Shown here: one piece after another, positions 41,135 through 57,904 of the stretch
Numbering within the stretch: the first letter of the stretch is position 1
Layout of the letters: each line of letters begins with the position of its first letter
Source of the DNA: Volvox africanus
Lineage: Eukaryota > Chlorophyta > Chlorophyceae > Chlamydomonadales > Volvocaceae
NCBI GenBank assembly: GCA_030268105.1
Contig: BSDZ01000079.1
Coordinates: forward strand, 3,772,001 to 3,836,000
Direction of reading: 5' to 3'
DNA length: 64,000 bases
Notes under the pieces: model-generated
Told to the model about the DNA's origin: nothing
The model's input: only the letters and a program-made list of their open reading frames with translations
Database searches by the model: none
Program-made: the position numbers and the translations under genes

Positions 41135-43849
41135 ATGCTGGGTGCTTCTGCATTTTATATTGTCAAGCTGCAAATATGTAGCATAAACTACCGAGCATCT
41201 CAGGGGGCTTTTGTGGCTCTAAACTAAATTGTTAGCGAAACGGAGGAGTCAAATTCCAATCCTGAGGTTCCCGGCCCGATCCCAGCAGGCATCATATGTC
41301 CGAGACAACCAGTTCGACGCCAGGTTCCCTACGTGATCCAGGTTCCCTACGTGATCCAGGTTCCCTACGGTACTCATTGTTTTGGACCACAACACGACAA
41401 TCCCGGTTGGCATACCCCACCTTTGTTACGTCGACCCCACCGACACATCCTTTTCGAGCCCCATTGCCAACTCCTAGAATCCCTGGGCATGTCTCATTAC
41501 CAGGCGGGATCTTCGGGTGAGCCCCTAGCACGGGCCGCCTGTGCCCTAACAATGAAGACACAGCAGCAGGTCAGCAGCAACATTCGTGTACGGTTAACAT
41601 ATCAAAGGCTTGAGCTTGATCCCCCCGACCTCCCTTACGTGATTCTGTGGGGCGCCAGATTTGGGTGCTTGCGCGGCGGTTTAGTCCAATTCAATTCAAA
41701 GTGCATTTAGCTCTACCTTTTCGCCCATGGGGGTGGTGTTTAGGTGCGCCGGTCTACTGTGCTTGTCATGGAGGACAGCGAGGACCTCCGGTTCTACCTA
41801 CATTCACCCTCAGGCGGCTGTACGACCACCACTACCTAAATCCTGTTCCGCTCGTGTAGAAGAAAAACACAGCAGACACACTGATCGGTGCAGCGCTGTC
41901 TGTCCCATCAGGTGTGTGGGCATGTGTTGTGCATATGGCTCAAACAAGCTGATGCTGCCGTCCCTCCTAAGCTCCTTTGTCTTATTACAGGAAGCATAGT
42001 GGATGTGCTGCGTATGTGATGGATGATGTGTGACGGACCCTGAAAATCACAGCACACTTCCCAGGGCTGTAAATGTTCAACTACACATCCTGCAATTGTG
42101 CTAGAGCGATTCTACAACACTCAAAGCATGCACATATTGGAGTCCATGCGCATATGGGCGTCCACGAACCAAACTCCGTGACGATACCACGTGTTACACC
42201 AAGGAAACGATTACCTCATCTATGAGCTAATTTACAACAAGCGCCAGTGACTCGTAGTAGAGCAAACTGTCATGACACACTGCGTGATCGGTCTCTTGAT
42301 GGCCAAGAACACACACCGTTAAGTAAAGACTAATCAGGAACTCAGCAAAGACATACACGGCAATGAGGGGTATGGCTGACTTGCGCAGTGTGGCTGCGGC
42401 CACATTACCGAAACGCAACAAAGTTACAACCCACCCACCAGCCGGCAGGTTAGCTGCGCTGGCTCCCCGCTGGCTCCTCATCGCGCTCGTTTCCTCCTGT
42501 ACATGGTTACAATTCCTTTATCTAGTTCGAAGGCGATTAATAGAGATGGTAAGGACAGAAGTACTTTGCTTGCGCGAAATACCGCATATGAAACTCCACC
42601 CGGCCCCTCGACCTCTCTAAAGGCCGCACAAATTTGAGGGGTCCGCTTGGCGCGCCATACGTCCACTAGACAACAACAGCGGCAGAGCTTCTCTCGTCCC
42701 GCTGAGCGGGTAATGCACTTAGGGTAGGGCACTAAGGCGCCAGGCACAACGCGCCCCTCCGCGGCCCGCCTTATCCAGTAGCCGCGACAAACTCAAACGA
42801 CGAACCTTCCAACATGTCAGTCCCTCACCCACAACATCTAGGGTTTTCTCTTCTCGTGTTCAAAAAGTCGTCCAATCGCCATGAAGTAAACACACTCTTC
42901 GCTGGGGCCGAGCAGCGGCAACAATATTCACATTACTACAACCAAGCCTCTCATGTACTGCACCTTCTCCTCGGCGTGCGGGGAGTCTGCATGCACCCTC
43001 CACTCTCCCTCTGCCGTTTCTCTTATCCCACAATAGCTCACGAAGTTGGGAGCGACGCATACTACCATCGTTGTGTGGGACACCCTTCCAGCTTCAAAGC
43101 TCTCCTCCACCATCGACGATAGACGTGGTTTGGATCATGCATACAACACCTTCACTACAGACGGTAGCACCAACGACCTCAACTCCTCACCGAACAACAT
43201 AACCGAAATCTAAACGAGTAACGAAGATTCACGACGACCTTTGGCTCCGTGCCTCCTCAACCATCCTCCGGCAGGCCGGTGCCGTTGCGCGTGGTACGAA
43301 CAAAGCAACACATCGAGCCTGACCCTGACTACATAACGCCGACCGTTCCGAAAATGTCAAAGGAGCCAAGGCCCTACATCCTCTTTAGGACTCTGTCCAG
43401 AGCCACATACTAGTAAAAAATAAACTGAAATTGCACGCGGATGATAAAACCCTCACACTCACAATCACAAACACAAAGACCACCAACAGTGTAAGTGGCA
43501 ATTAAACCAAGGAACATCATTATTTATCTCACACACCCGTTTCTTGCAGCAAAAATACTCATATCAGCCAGATTACCACGACGGCCACCTTTCTCTCCAT
43601 CGAGAAGCCCAACACCCTACCTCCCACCTCATATCTCGTGGCGCCCGCTAAAATGTAAACCTTCCAATACCCTCCATCGATCGCTTATTCCGCTCAGTCC
43701 TCCGACACCAACGACCATCTTGGACCCTCACGCCAGGTGTCCTGCCTTCACGGCCACGCGCAACATCGACATTGTCTTTGTGACCCGTACCGTCGAGAAC
43801 CCCCTAGGGCATCAGGTCGATCCGATCCCTGACTCAGCCGCTTCCCGCT
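41135..43849. other. Intergenic DNA without a recognisable gene
   Basis: Open frames on both strands (for example 42227-42481 minus with hydrophobic character, 42363-42620 plus) overlap each other and show no domain. An 18-bp tandem repeat lies at 41321-41369. The right end should hold the 3' UTR of the AlgH-family gene. Confidence 0.45.
41321..41369. repeat. 18-bp tandem repeat, about 2.7 copies
   Basis: The unit caggttccctacgtgatc occurs twice and then partially a third time, without mismatches. Confidence 0.9.
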
Positions 43850-46128
43850 TCACCCGCTGGCTGCCTCCCTCCTGCGCGCCCCACGTACCGCCAAACGGGC
43901 AATACGTCTGTACATGGCCGACTCTCCTGTAGCATTCCGGCGCCTGCTCTTATCCCGTGCCCTACTGGATCCAGGAGGGACTTCATCGGGCTCATCCGCT
44001 TCACTACCGCTGCTCTCCTGTCCCTGTTCCACGCACTTCGGCGCCTGATCTTGCTGTTGTTGCTGCTGGTCCCCGGGGAAGCGAGAAGACGAGTGGAGTG
44101 TAGGACCGGTTTCAGATGCGTGCATGGAGGAGGGGTTGTTCGAGGGGCAGGTGGGGGGCGGCGCGGGGGATGGCAGTACCAGGTCGGGGCTGGCGGCGAT
44201 AACATGCCACCAGCCTTCAGCAATCTCCGCGACCAGCTGCCCCGGGCGCCAGCCGCACATACCCAAAACGAGAGTGAAGTCCTGGGCGCGCAGCATGCCC
44301 CCCGACACCAGCTGGATCGCATCAGACAGACCGCCTGAGGAAGATTGGCAGAAGGAACAGGAGGGGCGACCGAATTGTTATATTGTGGAAATTACACAAC
44401 GAACAGATGATAATCACTACCGGCAGTTAGCTATGGGGTGCTCGGAATGCGCTGCAATGGTTGGAGCCGAATCGGCGTGAGCGCGGGCTAATGCAAAACT
44501 TAAGTTGAGATGGGGAACTCGACCCGGCGGCGGCGGAGGGGAAGCCTGCATGGCGCGTGTGACACGATCGAGTTCCTGTTCTCAGGCTATTCACTCATGC
44601 ACTTGCCAAGCAACACAGCATAACACACGAGCAATACCCCACCTCCCGATTCTTTTCGCCTCACAGCTTACCCATAAACATGCCTTCCGCAATCTTGCGG
44701 CTGCCCCTGATCCCAACGAAGCGGTGCAGCAGGGTCACTCTGTCCTGGTGCACCTCACCCCCAATCTGCATCCTCTGGTTGCCGAACGCCTCTTGGAAGC
44801 CTGTTGCGGCGAGGGGGCGACAGTTGGGTGGACGGGGCCAGGGGGCTAGGGGTGAGGCCAAGGAAGCGACGACGGGTTTCACGATTTGAGGGGTCAGGGC
44901 GATGTCTGCGGCGGTGACAAACGGCGGAAGGGCTGCGCACAACTCAGTGCGTCGTATCGATGTTGTTCTATCGTAATAGCTAAATTACTAGTGTATGGGT
45001 GGGTAGGTGCTGCATGGTTAGGTGCATGGGCGCCTGGTCAGCCCGGGGGCGCTCACCTGGCACCGGATCCACGAGAGGCAGGTCTCCCAGACACAACTCG
45101 GAGGACTTGTTGAGGAGGTAGCCCACCGAGCCGACCGCATTGTCTGCGAAGTGATGGTGTTAGATCGACCGGAAGTGGCGATAGCACAGAGGAGGGACTG
45201 TGTGATTAAAGATCCTCGAAGCTGGGGAGGACATCCTGGCCAACGTCTTAATGACGTGTTGTGATAAAGGCTCAGGTAAGCGGGGATGCAGATAAACAAG
45301 TAATGAAGTTGTGTGTCTGAGTGTGTGTGTTTGTGTGTAAGAGGATGCTGCAAGGTGAGATTGTATCGAACACGATGAACGGATGGGGGCCGACTTAGGG
45401 TCATCATGTCATAGCATCGCGCATTGACCACCTCCATCGGTAGTTGAAGGTGCGCTCATTCGTACCGTGGATGGCAATGAGGATCACTGCGCCAGTGAGC
45501 CCAGCCATGTCGTCGCGCCGTGCAAGGAGAAGGCATCCCGCCTCGGGCTCCGCGAGCGGATGGGCCCAACTGTTTCCGGACACGAGAGGAGGATACGGGG
45601 GACGCTGCAGTCGCGAAGTGCCCTCAGCTGCCCGCCGTGCGCTGTGCTCCCAAGCCACAAGGTGCGCGCGGAAAGCGCGCCAGTCCTGCAGTTGAGGATG
45701 GTTGTTGGAAGAAAACTCAAAGGCGAAAAAACACGGAAACAGATAAGATAATTAGACTGTTAGGAATGTGATGAAATTATAAAATGAATATTTATACAGG
45801 TTTCCGCAGCGCTGGATGCTTACCTGTCCGGTGATCTCGGGCGTTGGAAAACCGCGTGGAAAGCCGCGCCCTTGAAAGCCCTGTTAGTATCGACCCCGAG
45901 ACAGTACCAGTTAAGGCTTTGGGTATTGAGTCAAGATAGACCGTGGAAGTACGTACCAGCACTTACTTCTCGTGAATCGAAGACAGAGCGACATATTAAG
46001 CACCTTGACTGTCGCGTCGGTTGTGTTGTCTTTGAGCCTGATATTACAGGAGTCGTATGATGCATGGGGGAGTTACCCGCACTGCTGCTCGTTGACGCCT
46101 GTCGTCCGCTAGAAACGCGGGAGTCCAT
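43850..46128 (-). CDS. AlgH/UPF0301 (DUF179) family protein, probably plastid-targeted, 6 exons
   Basis: Exons are 46128-45967, 45880-45824, 45685-45466, 45143-45057, 44800-44672 and 44334-43850; all phases agree and give about 379 residues. The family signature is present in order: DWRAFRAHLVA, WAHPLAEPEAGCLLLA and TGAVILIAIH (exon 3), VGSVGYLLNK (exon 4), IGGEVHQDRVTLLHRF (exon 5), and FTLVLGMCGWRPGQLVAEIAEGWW (exon 6). Bacterial AlgH/YqgE and plant homologues share this fold; its biochemical role is not established. Exon 1 encodes a Ser/Thr/Arg-rich leader from the first in-frame ATG, consistent with an organelle transit peptide, though an upstream exon is possible because the frame stays open a short way. 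After the core, the last exon adds a Pro/Ser/Gln-rich and then basic tail of about 100 residues not typical of the family. Confidence 0.9.
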
Positions 46129-48135
46129 TTCACGTCCGTCGACAAGCGAGTTAGAAAGCGACAAGCTGTATGCCGCAGCGCAAGCGAACAACGTTTTAAG
46201 AAATTCAGTCTGATGGGATGCTTATGTGCGATTAGAAGCCCTGGTCGTCCCTTTGCACCTTCTGATAGCGATGCGGAAAAGATTGTGTACATTAGAAGCA
46301 TTTAAATGCTTATGTCTTAATGTCCAAAGAACATACGGTATCATCCTGGGAACTAGTTCGGCATATCCCTACGGTTCCCGGCAGCATACCGGTATCGTTT
46401 TGGGGCAATCTACATTTATTCTATGATGGTAAAAAAATAAACCCGAAATGTATATACTTATTGCAACGCAACTGCACGTCTACAATCTTTATCACAATCT
46501 CTGACATGGAAAGCCTGCAAACATGACTTCCCCAGCCCAATTTCCTCATTCAGATGGTTTTAAAATTCCCTTTTCATACTCTCTTCGAATCGCTGGTATC
46601 ATCCATACATTTCAGCTGTGTTCAGCATGGCTCATTAAGGTCCAGTATGCGACGAACAACCCTAGAACTGCTGATTATACCAAGTGAGATGCCCTTGTCG
46701 TTGTTATCAATCCAGGAGAAGGTTTAGAGAAGCATGAATCACAAAACAAGAATCAAGTATTTGCCCGAATATACGGAACGAAGTCAACCGGAAACAACTG
46801 TCATTCCAACTTTGCCGGCATACTCGTAATAGCCTTGGAAATTAGTTAAGATGATCTACAGAAAGTCTTTGTCCCACATGAAATACATTATTAGCTTCTG
46901 GCTGGCTGAGTGCGGCTGAGCTCTTTGACCTCTGAGCGCGCGAATTTCATACGCCACGATCGCCCACCTTGAGGGGTAAGAGAGACGGCCTATTTTTTAT
47001 CGTTGAAACTAGCTATACATCTTACAATAGCGCAAAGCATCAATAGCTTACAGGTCGTTCATCGACTTTGAGGTACGGGAGAAGATGGAGATTCAAAACC
47101 AGCCGATATGTGTCTGTAAAGTGTTGGAAACGTATCTGGAGGCGGACCTCATCAGGATGATGACGTTATGTGTTTCTAAGTCTCCCCTCCTCGGCGGTTG
47201 AGCGGGGGTGTGGGGTTCTGAGGGGTCCACCGGCACTGTCGATTTCACCAGGAGCCAAGCCGGCTCCTCGGATACATGACTCCAGTTTTAACGACTACTG
47301 CTAAGGTAGGAAATTACTTCCGGTTCCTATGCATGCTTCCTGCGTCAAGCCACACTGACGGGATAAGACTCAATCCATATCCCAGCCCTCATGATGGCGT
47401 GGCTGTAATACCTTTTTGCGTCCTCAAGGTCCCTCAGCCCACGTTTGCCTACCTGTACTGCGGCCATTGCAGCCAGGGCCGTAGCTTCAGTTACAAGGTT
47501 TCCTCGCATTGTAAAATTCAGTCGTTGAGAGACGGGCGATTTGCCAATCTGTCTGGATCCTACGTTGCAAAGGGGACATGGGGTTATCTTGGTGAGGGGA
47601 TCTGGTTTCAAAGCCGCTAAGCGAGCCTGAGCGTCCCTGCCTGCCTTACGTATCCTGATGTCACTCGCCCTATACATAATTTTACGCATGAAGGCGTGGT
47701 GTGGAAGTAACTGAATGAAGTTTGGTTACACTTTGGTGAGACAAAACTTCTGTACAAGCTTACATATTAACGGCTACAACGGTAACGAGCGGAATCGACA
47801 TGCCATCAGCCCGTCATTGTTGCGACCGTTACATGCGCACGTGCACGGCAATTATATTCACACGTCTCATTTTAAAGTGCATGAGAAGTTCACCGTGTGG
47901 TATAGTTGCGAACAGACTGGTAATAATGTATGGTTGCGATCGCGCTGCTTATACGAGGATTGGTTGCCTAAACTGCTGCTCGCTAGCGATATATTCCTCA
48001 CCGGACATATTACTCGGCTATCTGCACCATCATTGGATTAATTGCGGGAGGTCTTCCAAACGCGCCGAGTTGGTCTTGTCCTGGAACGCTCAAACGAGAA
48101 CCTTGCCCGTGCTTTTAAGGTTGACAACGCCAGAT
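46129..48135. other. Intergenic DNA, moderately AT-rich
   Basis: It contains the presumed promoter of the AlgH-family gene. Frames at 47276-47620 (plus) and 47345-47689 (minus) overlap each other and match nothing. No transposon terminus or RNA gene was seen. Confidence 0.45.
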
Positions 48136-48951
48136 ATGCGGTCCATGGCCGCCATGACTAAGCTGAGCTTATTGCAGCTTGAACGCTGTCGGCTGTGTTT
48201 TTTGGTAGCAACCAGGCGCGTTGATGCTGGAGTACGCGCAAACCTTGGGGACGCATGTGCATCTCCTGAGGCACCGATTGCGATCCACAAATATCGTCAG
48301 CCTATTACTTTGCTTGACATCCAAGCTTGCGCGTTAGCAGCAGGTTTGGAGGCCATTCGCGCTCAGCTGCGTCGAGCACGTTGGGCGGCGGATGCTGCTA
48401 CCGCTGCATCCGCCGCTGCCGCACGTTCGAGTTCGCCGGGAGATTTTGGTTCCATGACAAGTATTATTGTAGAAGCAGCGGAGGCTTTAACCTTCGTGGC
48501 CGCTGCTGTGACAACGCCTGGTCACCAGCTGCTGGTTTCAGAGGCAACAGAAGGCCAAATGATTCTTTCGCATCTGGCCTTGACTTTCTCGGGGTACCAG
48601 CAATACAATTATTTCTCTGCATTGGACGCTGTCAGACGCGCGACTATGGCGAAGGATTCAACCGCAGCTGCGTTCGCTGCCCATCAAGCGCAGGACGCCG
48701 CGGGATTGGCTATTTGGGCCGCTCGGCTGGTTGATCTGCAGCACGTTCGAGAGCTGGGTTTTGCCCATCTCCAAGACGTCGTGCTTCAGGCGTTTCTCTC
48801 ACTGGACGCCGTTCTGCCGGCGGACCTGGCGGTCGTCTCCTCAACTGAGAGCACCGAGACCCGCCAGGTTGTGCTCGGCGATTTGGGTTGCATCTTTCCC
48901 CCAAGACTGGAGCCCTTGCAAAAGCGGCCTCGACTGGCGCTCCAGATCTGA
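48136..48951 (+). CDS. Single-exon hypothetical protein, 271 residues
   Basis: An uninterrupted frame runs from ATG at 48136 to TGA at 48951. Upstream codons are also open back to 47800, but their composition (many Cys, no bias) looks non-coding, so the first ATG of the cluster MRSMAAM is preferred. The product is rich in Ala, Leu and Val with likely long helices (ALAAGLEAIRAQLRRARWAA, an Ala-rich run, ALDAVRRATMAKD), and ends in a basic KRPR motif that could be a nuclear localisation signal. No domain is recognised. The absence of introns contrasts with every other gene here, so it may derive from a mobile element or a retrocopy; it could also be a chance open frame. Confidence 0.4.
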   Translation: MRSMAAMTKLSLLQLERCRLCFLVATRRVDAGVRANLGDACASPEAPIAIHKYRQPITLLDIQACALAAGLEAIRAQLRRARWAADAATAASAAAARSSSPGDFGSMTSIIVEAAEALTFVAAAVTTPGHQLLVSEATEGQMILSHLALTFSGYQQYNYFSALDAVRRATMAKDSTAAAFAAHQAQDAAGLAIWAARLVDLQHVRELGFAHLQDVVLQAFLSLDAVLPADLAVVSSTESTETRQVVLGDLGCIFPPRLEPLQKRPRLALQI

Positions 48952-53594
<4,643 letters not shown>

Positions 53595-56384
53595 TCCACC
53601 CAAGCTATCTAGCCATGTTAAGTTCCCTAGCTAGAAAGTCAGGTTGTGGGATTATTTCCGTGTTTTTCTTACCGTGTATGTATTACCTATCCACATAGGG
53701 CCCACTTCATCTCGCAACGTCGTTAATCAAAACTTTAAGAAGGGTGCGGAAGTAGAGACTTCATCATCAGTCGCGATCGGCCGAGTCGAAGACTCCTTCC
53801 TGATGATCGACAACAGCGCTCTTTACAAGCAGTCGTGAAATATACCTAAACCATTTCTTGTCCTAGGTACGTTACACTTTTCGGCGATTCCAGATTCGGA
53901 CTGCCCCCAAAAACATGCGCGATGCTCAATCGTCTTGACCTGCAACACTCGGGCCTGCAACGACATGACCTGCAAACACGCGTTAGTACTCCGCCGATTC
54001 TGATTTGCTCCTAGTGGCCGTTAAAGAACCCCCCCCCCTTAATGCCCGGATTATTAGGGCGACGTTGGAAAAGTTGGGGGGGAGGTGGGTGGTTAGTTAC
54101 CGACATCACCGTCGCCGCCGTCTATAGTATAGGTAGGTATACGTGAAAACAGCTTGAACTATTACGAATTAATGATGCTCTACAACGGCGGATGCCGTCA
54201 AAAGCTTCCATAAACTCTATACAACATACAACAGTATTTGTACGGCGTTCTCGTACTCTCGTCCAAAAACTTGTCTTCTCTAAAGAGAAGTCTACGCCTA
54301 GCCAACTAAATAACTATATAGCTGTCAGACGCTGAACATGACAGGCAAATTGTTGGGTTCCGAAAACAACATCTATATACAAGCAAGTGATCTACGCTGC
54401 TGGTTATTATTATTGCAACGAGCGATAGGAATTTGAATGAATTACAAATGTCGGGCTTTCACGCAACAGGCGGTTTTATTTGATCCTGTGTCGATAATAA
54501 GGCTAGTTTTTTAACAATGCATAAAGGGTGCAGCAAGCAAGCAAGCCAAGTTACAGTACTGCTGATAATGAAGGGGCTGAAATAATGGGCGTGATTCAAA
54601 GGGCGGTATGTGATGAATTCGTTATCTTTCTTTCTGTTAGGTATGTACGATGATTACATTATTGCGGGCTTAGCTTGCTAAGGCGGGTCGACTGAGAGGT
54701 AGAATCCTAGCTGGCAAATGAGGTACAGCTGTTGCAGGTAAATCCGAGTTCTCAGGGCTGTACTTAGCTTGGCGTTTGCTCAGTTGTTGGCATTTTGTTT
54801 TTGTTGTTCCTTTCGGAACAAAACAGAGCAAGTCCCGCGTCAACAGACGCGCTATTTGTGTACCGCTGAGTCCTCGACGATCAGGAAGTCCCATCGGGAT
54901 AACTAGTGCACACGGCCAAGATGTCTTCGATTGGTGAGGATATTCTTCTTATTGTGTGGAGTGGTGAAAATGGCGCTCGGGATGCAGAATCTCACCCACC
55001 GGGATCCTTGCTTTCGCTGTGACCACGCCAACGAGTTGTCGAGTTCTCAGTCTGTGTAACAAAAATGACAGTTGAGCTTCCCTACTTCAGTTAATAGGTA
55101 TCTATCGTCCCTACCAAAAACTGGCTGGGTTAATTAGGTCTGACAGGCCAGTCAGACCTAATTAAGCTTAATTCGGCTAAACCCGACATAATTAGCCCTT
55201 TATTAGCCCAGCCAATGGTTGACAAAGCGTACAGCGGATGAAGGTGTTGTCAGCATGGCTGGTATGTTTCCGCACGTAAGCTAGCCCTGCCTTGCGCATC
55301 AATCAAGCCGAGCTAGCTGTAGGCGTTTTACATGTTGGCCAGCCATGTTCGTTGACCAGCGGGCAGGGAGTTTGACGTCGCGGTAGTTGGCCATTCGAGT
55401 GCCTCGTTGAACCGGCCGGAATCCATCGAATGTGCGTACGCTATGAAAACTCATCCATTGCTACAAGTTACCCTGCGGAGCTGCCCTTGGCTTTGTAATG
55501 TCCTCGGGTGGCGGCAGCCAATCGATGGCATAGCAGGCAACAGGTACGTAGGTGTGTACGTACGTAATGAAAGCAAACTAACCCAAATACAGGCAGGTGG
55601 CTATCGTGCGTGGAAGCCGCCCAGAGATGCTGATTACTATTGTTAGGAATATATATGTTTTTCCAACGCGCCACACGCATACCTGCTCATAGTTTCCGAA
55701 ATCCACAATCAAGCAAGGGAGGAGTCCTACATATCTAGCTATTTAGAACGAAGGATATGTTTAGTCCCATGGCGTGCAGGCTGGCAAGGCAGGGAGAGAG
55801 CGGGACGGAGAGGGAAGGCGCTACAAACTAATGGGACAACAACTATGGTTTACATATCCTCAAGGTGCGTGCGCATTATAGTAAATCCAGGTGCGTTACA
55901 GAGATTTCTCGTCGTTTAGCGCGGGTTTTTCATGTTCACACAAGGAACTTGCCGTATTATGGACGTATTGTATGGCGATGTATTCATTCATGCACGTACG
56001 TACAACAAAAAGTGTTAGCTTGCCAGAGCTGATGAAGAAACTGGATGCATGCAAGGCAGGGTGAGTCCTAGTAATTCAAACGGTTCAGGGGAAATCGTAA
56101 ATTCATGTGTTATCTGCGCGCTTTCATGTGAAGATGCCACCGATGGAATGCCATTAGATGGAGTTTCAGCACTCGTATCAGACTCGCTTGCTTTGAGATT
56201 GAGATACACATTACGGTTTCCTTGAGCAGTTCTGGACCGTGAAAGGCTTACTGCTATACGTTTTTCGTACCCGTGCGTTTCTACGACTCGCATATGATAT
56301 AGGACATGATGCCGCCCATCAATGTCCTTAACATTTTGGAAATTAATAAACAGGGTTCATATGGCTTCATAGGATAATCACAAA
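53595..56384. other. Intergenic DNA upstream of the cyclase gene
   Basis: No recognised gene. A nested inverted repeat lies at 55121-55214. A minus frame at 54670-54894 and a 92-codon minus frame with a true ATG at 56015-56293 stay open but show no domain; the latter would be divergent from the cyclase with about 90 bases between the starts, so it deserves a transcript check. Confidence 0.4.
55130..55165. repeat. 15-bp perfect inverted repeat nested in a longer imperfect one
   Basis: ttaattaggtctgac (55130-55144) and gtcagacctaattaa (55151-55165) pair exactly around a 6-base loop. Outside them, tggctgggttaat near 55122-55134 pairs with attagcccagcca near 55201-55213 with one mismatch, giving a roughly 94-base palindromic unit like a very small MITE. 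Confidence 0.85.
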
Positions 56385-57869
56385 ATGAAAGATTTTTTGG
56401 CCTGCCTTCTCGGGTGCTCTAAGTGGTCCTTGAACGCTGGTGACCCTGACTCGGAAGAAACGCCCACGGATGGCGATGGGAACTCAAAATCAGGCCACTA
56501 TTCAGCTTTCAGATGCCTGGGCTCTCGGCCTTCACGAGGGGGCGCCCCTGCCCCTGCAACGGAAAGTGCTGCCGGAACGAAGGAGCAGCTGCCAGCCGCG
56601 CCAGCGCCTCCACCTTTCCCTTCCATCCAGGTAAAAAGATGGGTAAAATTAATTTTCTTAAACTGTTTTCAAACGTATTACGTGTACGTACATCGAAAAG
56701 TGCGAGTAGCGGTTGATTAGGGTTAAACGAATTGGCGATGCGTCACAGCCATTTGTAAATGCACTTATTTCTTGCTGGCCATATGCTCTCATATAAAATA
56801 ATTTATAATAATCTAAGGATCTATAATTAAATTTTATATGGCTTCATCCGTTTGCGCAGCTAGCTAGCGGCAGCAGTATGCTGTACATGGCGACTGCGTG
56901 CTGCATGCATGCCTTTAGTTGTGGCCTGCTGCTGCATGCCTTCCCAGCAGTTCGCTATGTTATCTAGGGTTGTCCATCCTGCAAGTAGCTCAAAGCCATC
57001 TACGTACAGCACAAAATATTCGTCATCCTGAAGTATTCGTTATCCTCCTCCCATGCAACATTGGCTGGTTACTGGTTACAATTATTATTCATCATCGCCC
57101 TCATCAGGAAGTGCTACTGCCACCGTCGTTCGATCAGTTGCTTCTGAACCACTCATCAACAGCGCTTCTCGACTCTCTGATTGTTGCCGTCACACCGGCT
57201 TGCATTAGCATCATAAATCTCAGCGGCAAGATGCTGCACCAGAACCCTCAGAGCCGAGCATACTATGGAGACCGCGTGGGTGGCAGCAGCAGCGGCAGCA
57301 GGGCAATAATCAGTCCCCATGCAGAGGGTATCTTTGCCAACGAGGCTGCCGCTGCCGGTGGGACATCTGCCGCAGCAGCAGGCTGTGGCTGTTGCATCAG
57401 CAACTGCCAGTCGATCGAGGCTGAAGCTGACGTGCTGGAGCAGCTTTTCTTCCTGGATCCCGAAAAAAAGGAGAGCATGCGACTGATGCTTAGAACGACT
57501 TCTTCAGGGGGCCAAGCAGGGGTGTGGAAGGGTACGTACGTACCACGTGCGTAGATAGGCGGGAGCTCCCGTTAAGCATCTGCGGGGGGATGTTAAGATA
57601 AAAGTCTGTCTTTCTGTTTGAAAAGTCTGTTTGTATGTTATATATTAAAATTAACATTCTGAACCTGGATAACAATGGCGCAAGTGTTAAATTCTTGGTA
57701 TATTCGCCTTCATATGCAAGAAATGAAAGGCCCGATCTTGTGGAAGATGCCCACCAAGTGGATGAATACTGGTCATCTAGGATATTACCCGCCTTAGACA
57801 CCCTAATCAGGACATTACAGCATGCACATGCATATTGCGGCTCATAAAACATCTATGTATGCACTCGCG

Positions 57870-57904
<35 letters not shown>

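Noticed and set aside
41321..41369. CRISPR-like repeat array
   Set aside because: The 18-bp units are directly adjacent without spacers, and the genome is eukaryotic.
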